A program made the position numbers and the translations under genes. DNA of 64,000 bases from Schistocephalus solidus. Taxonomy: Eukaryota; Platyhelminthes; Cestoda; Diphyllobothriidea; Diphyllobothriidae. Shown piece by piece: positions 55,835 to 64,000 of the stretch (position 1 is the stretch's first letter; each line of letters opens with the position of its first letter). The stretch is taken from assembly GCA_017591395.1 (NCBI GenBank), contig WEDG01002019.1, positions 1 through 64,000 on the forward strand, read 5' to 3'. The notes under the pieces were generated by a model. It was not told the origin of the DNA and did no database searches. It saw nothing but the letters and a program-made list of their open reading frames with translations.

Positions 55835-56310
55835 ATGAAAACACCCGGGGATCCCTCCCCCATGAAAGAGAAGTGCATTCCTCAATATAATATATCTGAC
55901 ACGTTCGAATCTACCACAATGCGCTGAGTCATACCTTGGATTGTGTTCAATTGACGGGATAACTCGGCTCTCCTGCGTCAAGCTGTAATGACGCTGCAGT
56001 GTGGCTTTCATAGTACCCTAGCGTGTTGCAGGTCCGAATCGCCCCCGTGACAGCCTGCTACATGATGCGGCCACCATTTCACGTGTAGTACGCGAGGATG
56101 GGTTGCTTAGCCTTTCCAGCCACTGATTCCGAGCCCGCATTCATTCATCTTGCAATCGGAGCAAGGCTAGCGAGTGAAGATTTGGTTAACCTTCAAGCCC
56201 GCCTCAATATAAGCTAATTAGTGCACCAGTCACCGACTTACGCCCACTCAGTTGAGCATAAGATGGACATTGTTCTCTACAGTCGGACAGTCGCCAATGC
56301 AGACTAAGCG
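55835..56310 (+). repeat. ZF-LINE tail copy (T5), no coding region attached
   Basis: Follows the junction and monomer 2: GTGCATTCCTCAATATAATA, ACGTTCGAATCTACCACAAT, GCGCTGAGTC, TTGACGGGATAACTCGGCTC, GTGGCTTTCATAGTACCCTA, CACCAGTCACCGACTTACGC and GAGCATAAGATGGACATTGT, ending GTCGGACAGTCGCCAATGCAG near 56306. Strongly diverged. Confidence 0.6.
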
Positions 56311-56998
56311 ATAGAAGCTCAGAGGCGGACTCATGTACCCTTGCTCGAATGTTCCACGTTCCTGGGGTGCGCATATCTGTTTATTCGTGAGAAAAATACA
56401 AGTGATTAGCTTATCCAAACTACACACAGGCTGAAAATGTAGTTGTCTACCAAAGACACGGCTGAAGAGGTCATTTAGTAGACAAAGGAGAAACGCCCCT
56501 AACGTTTGGTGAGCATCTGTCTAACTGGAACTACCTCGAAAGTGCGAAACGCAGACATAATACACATTGCAAGCAAATAGTAAAAAGAGAGGCAATTCAT
56601 ATAGATGATCTGTCATAACACAAAACTCGTAGGAGGGTAAGGGGGAAGGAGTCAAACGGTAAGGACCGCGAAGAAGTGACCAATCAAACGCGCGCACAGA
56701 GTTTGGGCACAAGGGGCTGTGTTGTATGAGCAGGTGTCGCAAGAATCTTGTACCCGCTGCCAATAGAGTAAGAGGAATGCACAAAACAGGCAGCACAGTC
56801 AAGCAGACGAACGAACAAAAACAAATTCAGGTAGCCACGCAAGCCCGCGGGTCTGGAAGGTAACCGATGACAGACTGGAACTGCAAATGGAAGGAGGCTC
56901 CGAGCCACCACTCTTGCATACCCCACACACGCACGCCGTTCATATACACACACAACTCTGGAGTCTGGGGAGCGGGGAGGGCGGGTGGAGATGACTGC

Positions 56999-57426
56999 TT
57001 ATAAACCCTTGGGGGCCAGCGCCTCGACCTCCGTTAGAGAGCGAAAGAGATCGGTTGTCGAGAAGCTGCCACCTGCTTGATTGTCGTGTGGTAACTGATT
57101 CTGCCAGCGCGTCGGTAAGGTTGAAACAAGTTCCGGGGAACTGAAATTCGGCTTCATAGTAGGCGTAGAGACGGATGGTTTGGAAACAAAGGACTCCAGC
57201 TGAACGAAATGACCCTGACCACCGAATGCTGTGCCGCCAGCTGAAGTCGTCACCCCAGACGGAGGCATAGAGAGCATCTGTGACGCACTCGTGCTGGAGA
57301 GTGAAGAAAATCTGGAAAAGAACTGTGGTGCCGACGAAGCGCTGACCGGAAAATTCTTTCGACAGTCTGCTGCTCGCTGCTGTTGTGAGACATGTTTGAG
57401 ATTCCACTGAAGAATAGCCTCTAGAT
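56999..57426 (-). CDS. Terminal coding exon of an unrecognised gene
   Basis: The exon begins after a strong acceptor on the - strand (CAATTTTTTTAAG ending at 57427) with two bases of a split codon. It then reads LEAILQWNLKHVSQQQRAAD, CRKNFPVSASSAPQFFSRFS, a Ser/Thr/Gly-rich middle (GGTAFGGQGHFVQLESFVSK), PNFSSPELVSTLPTRWQNQL and FSTTDLFRSLTEVEALAPKG before TAA at 56999-57001. The roughly 141 codons have no stop and a composition like an intrinsically disordered C-terminus. An AATAAA signal lies downstream on the - strand (TTTATT at 56380-56385). Upstream exons were not found up to the window end. I do not recognise the family. A Met at 57277 is internal, not the start. Confidence 0.5.
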
Positions 57427-57659
57427 CTTAAAAAAATTGCATTACACAGGGATGTGACTTAGCAGAAAAGATCGGTCGAGAGGCCATTAAATAATGGGAG
57501 GATGGAAAAAGTGAGGGCTAAAATATAGGGCTGTTGATTATCATCACTTGGTCGCGGGATAAGAGGTAGACGAAAAAATAGGCAATCGTAACATGTAAAG
57601 CTGCTAGCGCAGTCGGCCTTGCGCCAAATTTCAGGGAATACCTTTTCCCGTGTCCTAAC

Positions 57660-57750
57660 GCAAACACAAGCCCAAACCCTAACAATAAAGCTAACCCGCC
57701 TAATCTCAACCCTAACCTTTGCTAGAATTTAGCGTAAGGTCAACTGTAAA
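57660..57750. repeat. Telomere-like degenerate repeat with conserved flank (copy 2)
   Basis: AAACCCTAACAATAAAGCTA and CAACCCTAACC (57672-57718) are followed by GCTAGAATTTAGCG (57721-57734) and CAACTGTAA. The flank matches copy 1 at 46569-46600. Confidence 0.55.
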
Positions 57751-60700
57751 GCAGAGGTACCTAGAACTGTGTTCTACCGGTGGAACCGACGGTTACGTAT
57801 GTATTGCATTGAAACTGCTAACAATTAAAGTGAGAGATACCGGAGGCGGAACTAGAAGAAAAAAAAAACAGCTAAAATTCACAACCTCTTCTCGTCCTAC
57901 CCACTGCAGTGGGAATTTCACATTCCTCATCTACTGAAGTTCGCTGCACAGATAGTGTACTGGTCTGAGTACCAATAATTCGAAAAGAACGCTAACATAG
58001 CTAGGCGTTTTTAAAAGTTGAATTGAACAACGGTCTTGAGTATGGAGAAAAATATACCGGGGCTACCGACAATCGAGCCTACGTATGGCTACAGGCATGT
58101 GCCCGTCGTCGAAACCCGTCTCTTACCTAAGAGTCCTAAGCGTAGAGTTCTCTGCTGCGGCAATGGAAGGCAGAAAGACCTTTACGTGTTGGTTTCCGTA
58201 GGAAAAATATAAATAGGCAGAAGACATCTTCCTCCATCGAGTGGAACTGCCACACATGTTTTATACCAAACATTCAGGCTCATAGGACTGGGTACTGCGT
58301 ATGAGGCGTAAAGAAACAAAACTTTTGAGCTTCAAAAGGCTAGCAGGGTCATCATATTGAAACGAAAGAAAATCAAGTAAGATAAACGCAGGCGGAACAG
58401 CTTGTCACCCAGGGTCAACAGCGCTCGACCATAGGGTTAATGATCACTCTCAAGGTTTAGAATAACGGTGACAAGACGGGTGATTTATTATACCTGCGTT
58501 TGCGGCTCAGCCCGGCATCACATTAGATCAATGCAATTGACTACATGGATTAATATGCGCGGATGGCGAGCTCCTTGTAAAAATGCGACAAACGGTGATT
58601 CCGCAAAATATAAAGATACTGAAGTTAACTCATCTAGGACTGAGGCTACTGACTTGAAAGTATTTATTTGTTCATAGAGCAAGACGCGGTCGTTGAGCGA
58701 GTGGAGACCTTCCGGTAGATGGAGGAGACTATTCAGCGAGACCAAGATTGTAAAAGTTAAATTGAGCTTCAAGTTAAACAGACAAGCGCGATTATTAGTT
58801 GGCCTACTCTATATCCAAGGAGTCGGTGCAAGGTCAGCTAGAAGATCCAACTAAGGATATGCCAGCTCGACATCAACACATTTTTAGGTGGACGAAGTAT
58901 GTGGCCACACATTCGGAAGATTTCAACCCCCAAAGGGCGATCGGTGGTGCTCGCGCACCATTATCCGAAATTGCTTATCTACCTCGTAACTTTTGACAAC
59001 TACCGATTCTTAACGATCTTAAAATTCACGGCATCCCGAAAATGATCCTCAATAAGTTTTGCTCATACAAGCGAAAATTCGAGTACCACAAATTAATTGA
59101 GTAAAAATAGATGCGATTGCTGAAACAAGAAATCTGTTCATCGGGCGTTCGGTTTCATGCTCGAATCCACACACTTAGATACGGATAATTTACGCAGAGG
59201 CAGTTGCAGTATTTATAAGATGCAGTTGCCATGCTACCGCATACCTATTTAAATTAACGCCTTCCCCTTTTATCGAGGATTATTGCCCTCTGGTGTGATA
59301 ATTTCTTGATGGTCGGCCTTTGAGTCGCTAATTGGTAAAATTTGATCGTCCATGTTGGATGTAGGCGAGATGAATGCTTTCGATGAAATGAGCCTTTTCA
59401 AAGTAATTCCTAAATAGGGTAATGACATACGCATGATCAAGGCCAGAGAAGATAATATCCAGCACCTGTGGGCGTGAATTGCTGCAAAGAAGACCACAAC
59501 CATTATATAGGAAGAAGTAATGACTCTACAGCATTACTGGCGGATGCTAACTTTGCCCTAGTAAATCCATGTCAAAACCTCTATGCAAAGGCGACGTAAT
59601 AATGTGCCTCTGTGCAGGTCAGGTATTTCGAGGACACAATGTCAGACTCCAGGAACATCCTGCGGACACTCCTGTACTCCTCAGCTCGGGATGGCATTCG
59701 TCCGGCCCGATTGGGCAACATGAGCGATCTTCTTTCACTACGTTCGGGAGGTGGTAGACGTCCAAACGGAGTTTAGCTAGTTGGTACCTTCGGGCTCGAT
59801 ACCAGTTTTTAGCCAGATCGCCAACAGCTTTGTTAGCTACACATCAGCACCAGCTAGAGCTGCATAGAACGAAGATCCATATACTTAATTCAGTTTCCAA
59901 CTGACCATATACCGGTTGCAAAGATTTCGAAAGTGACGAGCGAGAGCCGGAACCGATTGTTCAATTGCCCATTTAAGAGGATTCGTCCAAGGGTGGCAGA
60001 ATTCGTTCACCAACCCCAAAACTTAACCTTTCATTGCAATCGAGCAGCTACTGCAGACTACTAAACAGGGGCTGAATATCTTCGTCATGGGGAGTCTATT
60101 TTCGGGACCACGTTAGCTACCTTCATGTCTGTCGGAGACACGACATGCTAAGGAACTGGCCGATGCTATAACATCGGTGGGGTCAAGATCCATAATGCAC
60201 AGACCACGATTTATTATAACGGCGGGTTGGTAGGCCTGCGTTTGATGAAGAATCCAGCCTATTACGCAAGTGATCAGAATTGGTGTGATAACATAGACTT
60301 GGTGGACGCCAGGGCTAACACCAAAAACGCCTCACCATTCATCAAGACACTAGTTCTAGTCTTGTAATAGTAGGGTCACATCCAATGAAGTGGTTCGGGA
60401 GCATGCCATCACGCGGCATTATTACATACAGGGAATTTCAATGTACAGAGTCAAAATAAGAGACCAAATCCACGAAGTTGACAAGACTAGGCTATTGGTA
60501 AGAGTGGCAGTATTGGAGGGTGTGGTACAGAGCTAAGCAGCGTATCCTCGGCCAGACCCAAAGCTCTTTTGTCTATAAGTCGCGGAACAACCAGATAAGA
60601 TTGAGGGGAATGCGAGGACGGTGGCGGATATGTCAAAGGAGTGAAGGCCACGGTAATGCTCACATAATGAACCATAATTTTTGATAATACGCGCAATGAA

Positions 60701-61055
60701 ATCGTCACTTCAGCCTGTCGGCAACGGTCACGGATCAGACCATGTTCGCACACGCCTGAAAGTTCACCTCTCAACCGCACCAAAAATGCCTCGCAAGTCG
60801 CTTTGATATTGCAAAATTAAGATAATAGAGCAGAGAAGAGACGCTCAACCGGAATCTGGCTCTGCTTTAAAAGGCGATGCAAAGGAGAAGGCAGTAATAA
60901 ATAGCTGGCATTGAAGTCCTCAGTCCGCGAGGACACTAAGAGAATTCTCGGACTCGCAATGAATGGATTAATCTATGAACTTTACAATTCTGCTCAGAAA
61001 GATCAAGATAGATCCCACAACGATGAGCCCTTCCTCAACCTCCGGAAAAATGACG
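57751..61055. other. Intergenic stretch, nothing recognised
   Basis: About 3.3 kb, AT-rich. Short open frames such as 58468-58677 (+), 58799-58996 (+) and 60487-60783 (-) have no motif or splice context I can support. If the exon at 57 kb has upstream exons on the - strand, they would lie here or beyond the window. Confidence 0.35.
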
Positions 61056-61059
61056 GCAA

Positions 61060-62660
61060 ATTCGGGTAGATATGGCCGCGAAAACTAAAGGGGTTAAATG
61101 GGGATCTTTAGTGAGAAAGCTTCTAACATCGGCAATACTGAAAAACTCTACCATTGTACAGGATGATTGTTCGCGATTTAAGTGGAGGATTTAATGATGA
61201 TTTTAAGATTGAGCGTGGGTGCGAGCACCTTCTTAACTTTTACGGTGAACACATAACTCCCTTTGCTCTCCTCGACAACCGAGTCTCAATCCCCCAGCTT
61301 GCGCATTATGGTATGAGCCCAATTTTTGGAGAAAACCTGCCAATACAAATTGAAGACGGGACAACAAGACATCCAAAGAGGATGTTGCTTCCGCCGGAGT
61401 TTGTAAGTTGTGTCGACAGACGTTCTGACTCCATGAGGTAACTCAGACACGGCCGCAATTTTTCCTGTCTTGAAGAGAGTTAAGACTAAATGCAAGGACG
61501 ACTCTAACACTAGGAACATCAACATTAATGCGAAACTCTTCGCTGTTGTTGCACTGTGATTTCCCTGTGTGTGACTCGTGGACGAGACAACCAAGTCTGG
61601 TTCCGAGCTGGACGTGGAGGTATCATACAGATCTTCGCACTGCAGCTAAATCTTGTATTCAGACATGGCTACCAGCAAACGAGAACCATACTCTTTGTTA
61701 ACTTTATTGCAGCATTCGTTGCAGTCCATCGTGAGTCCCTATCACGGATAGTAGAACTATATGGTATACCGTTCAATTGCCAGTCTGGCACTTAACGTGG
61801 TTATATCCTGACACCATTCTATTAACCTACGCTAACGTCTGTATTTAAGGTTTTAACAACGCATAATTTGCATTTGGGCGAGGGCTGACTGATCTTGACT
61901 ACCCTGATGATGTCACCCTGCTAGTCCCCAGATTTGGTGACCTACCGTCTGCGGTGTCACGGGTGAATTAAGTCGCCAACTCGATCAGTTTGTTTATTAA
62001 CTCCAGGAAGAGCAAAATGTTTTCAAGCAGCATGCCTGACCAGGAGGGATTAATGACTATCAACTTGAATGAGCTGATAGTTTCAAATACCTCGGGATGA
62101 GGCTGCTGCCGAAGGTATACGGTGAGGACGGTATCGTATCTCTAATCGATACTGCCCGCAGAATTTTTATAATCCTTGGAAGGTGTTTATGTACCCGACG
62201 TGATAGATCCATTACCAAAAAAACTCGCATGTACCGGGCATCCGCCCGGTTAGTTCTGCTCTAGGGTTGTGAATGCTGGGCTGTGTGCGTGGAAGATGAG
62301 CGAAAACTGAAGATTTGTGATCACCGCTGTCTGAGGACCATCCCAAGAGTAAATCAAACCAAATTTGTTTCAAGTGACAGATCACCCTTGTCGCGACATC
62401 GCGGACATCTTAGGCCATGGAAGAAAACGACTAAAATGGTTTAGGTACGTTCATCGTCGTCCACCCCTCTAGTTAGGCGGTTATGTCCTTAAAGTGGGAC
62501 CGTTGCCAATCTGGAAACGCCGAAGAAGTCAACTCAAAACCTGGCTCAACAAAGTTCGACAGGATATAGAAGTAGTTCTTGGACCTGTATCCGACCTCGG
62601 GCATTGGAGAGAATCAGCCAGGCCCTAGAGCTTCGGTATCACAGATTAGTACGCGCAGAA
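61060..62660 (+). mobile_element. Second LINE family (RTE-like), RT fragment, copy J
   Basis: In broken frames: CEHLLNFYGEHITPFALLDN (about 61222), then NQVWFRAGRGGIIQIFALQL and RHGYQQTRTILFVNFIAAF (RT motif A). LTDLDYPDDVTLLVPRFGDL follows (about 61885), where YADD has become YPDD. KMFSSSMPDQEG, FKYLGMRLLPKVYGEDGIVS, KKTRMYRASARLVLL-GCECWAVCVEDERKLKICDH and AQQSSTGYRSS-type C-terminal sequence complete it. It is the same family as copy I in the RNF146-like intron. The endonuclease is not visible upstream, so it is 5'-truncated. Confidence 0.85.
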
Positions 62661-64000
62661 GTATAATTTGCGACATTATCGAGACCGACTGAATCAGGCA
62701 TGATCCTAGCTGTACCAGATACTGTTGGTAAGTATTCGTGACGTGCGTACTCGTTTCCTAACGTTTAGTCGACCGCCGCCTTAACAACTGACAAACGAGA
62801 AAACTAATGATACTGTCTGAATGCCTCACAGCGTCTTGGTTGAGCTGGCTATCGATAGTTAAGAGGAATGTTTGACATCGTTCTCAAATCATGCCCCTTC
62901 GTTTTTTATAAAGAGCAAGTGCTGAACGATGTTTGCTAGTTTTAATACAAACCAATTTCGTAGGGTGCGCATATTTAGAAATCATGTCTGCACACAACTG
63001 AGTGCAATGTTTTCTGGGACATCAACTTGGCCAACGTAAAACATCTGTGAATGTGAGAATAGCAGACATTGAGCAGCTTCTCGTTCTCTGTTTTCCAATT
63101 TACATGACCCGGCTAACCCAATGGGTAAACCTGAACTTGTTATTAGGCGCCCGAACGACAATAGTGGGGGTGACCGTTCGGGATAAAGGCACAGAGAGAA
63201 TGTGTCCAGAAATAACAATCTAGGTTGTTTAGCGAATTCATATCTTACTGGCACATATTTCCGAAGCAAGTGAATGGGCTAGAAAAGTAAATCAATGGCG
63301 CTCACTTAAGATTTTTTTATGACACTTACTTCTCATGAAATCCGAGAAGGCAGATAGTGAAGAATATCTTGAAACATCATTTAGTACGAAATAGCTGTTT
63401 GAGATTTGCGGCCAATAGCTTAATGTCAAAGCACATGCTGTGGCAAAAAACATAAAAATGAAGATGGCAGATTGATACTTAGATAAGGTTGGTGACACGT
63501 ACAAATCCCGATTTCGCAATTAGGAGCAAGTCAGAATACCTAAGGTCAGACTTGAAAAAGACGTTATTGTATTTGAAATCACGTCATCAAAATCGGAAAC
63601 TTGCCGTCTGAACCTTTATCACTTTTATACTGAACAATTCCATCTAGAAAAGCTAATAAGAGCCCAAAAGTGAGCGAATGAAGCTCACCAGCTGAGTTTA
63701 ACTTGACATAACGACAAAAAGTGGTCATGCTGATGACAAAAGTATTCAGTGCTTTTAAAGAAGTTGAATTTAACACAAAACCGGAAATAACCTATACAAT
63801 GATTGTTTAGTGCTCATAACACTTCTTACAGAAAGTGTTGTGGGAGATAATAAAGGTCCAAGATGTTAATTAGACTGACATCCGGCGTATGCGAAATTGT
63901 CAATGTTTACGGCGAGTTAAAGGAGTCACGATAACATTTTAGCATTTACCAATTACGTGAAAAAATTATAGGATGACCATTCTGCAAAATATGCTATAAA
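62661..64000. other. Nothing recognised to the window end
   Basis: AT-rich sequence. Small open frames (62982-63269 -, 63292-63519 -, 63579-63776 -) show no motif. Confidence 0.4.

Noticed and set aside
58468..58677. GIY-YIG-like reading (VIYYTCVCGSA) as another Penelope fragment
   Set aside because: The resemblance is limited to a few residues; no YIG-like core or downstream motif follows.
1..64000. Bacterial or phage origin, CRISPR arrays, operons
   Set aside because: No regular spaced repeats or dense unidirectional genes; introns, animal-type LINEs, PLEs and an RNF146 homologue show a metazoan genome.

Overview
The window is eukaryotic and dominated by transposable elements. Family resemblance of the retrotransposon proteins points to a parasitic flatworm, most likely a diphyllobothriidean tapeworm such as Spirometra or Schistocephalus. 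This is an inference from recognised protein families; no search was run. There are no operons, no Shine-Dalgarno context, no CRISPR array and no bacterial gene organisation. Coding exons of host genes are few and separated by kilobases.

Host genes. (1) An RNF146/Iduna-type E3 ubiquitin ligase lies on the + strand in three visible exons: RING (402-626), WWE (10504-10679) and a C-terminal exon (10850-11248). Intron 1 is about 9.9 kb. The RING exon carries a one-base deletion in a T run (511-515). The frame after the deletion matches the phase of the WWE exon, so this is either a sequence error or a recent lesion. (2) A Ser/Thr/Gly-rich terminal coding exon of an unrecognised gene lies on the - strand (56999-57426).

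Mobile elements, left to right. 1.9-3.1 kb: Penelope-like element (PLE, -). 3.5-8.7 kb: copy A of a LINE whose single polyprotein is endonuclease, reverse transcriptase (RT) and five C-terminal C2H2 zinc fingers, called ZF-LINE here (-). 9.7-10.4 kb: fragment of a second LINE family (-). 15.0-16.1 kb: ZF-LINE copy E (+), tail to tail with 16.1-18.6 kb, a CR1-like LINE lacking its RT (copy D, -). 18.8-20.9 kb: intact 685-codon CACTA (EnSpm/SmTRC1-like) transposase (-). 23.2-28.65 kb: ZF-LINE copy B (+). 30.5-35.7 kb: decayed Ty3/gypsy element with LTR-like ends and LINE fragments inside. 36.4-41.1 kb: ZF-LINE copy C (-). 41.9-43.5 kb: diverged ZF-LINE relative (-). 43.6-44.6 kb: ZF-LINE tail split by an LTR-like insertion. 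46.1-48.4 kb: three PLE fragments. 49.0-53.4 kb: tRNA-like SINE sequence followed by a nearly full-length CR1-like LINE (copy H, +). 53.4-55.2 kb: PLE (+). 61.1-62.7 kb: second-family LINE (+).

The most unusual structures are: the ZF-LINE with a tandem, hairpin-headed 3' module that also occurs alone; a PLE fragment bracketed by inverted arms of about 95 nt; two PLE copies sharing one frameshift; tRNA-like sequences lying antisense at the 5' boundary of both CR1-like copies; and an open CACTA transposase among otherwise broken elements.
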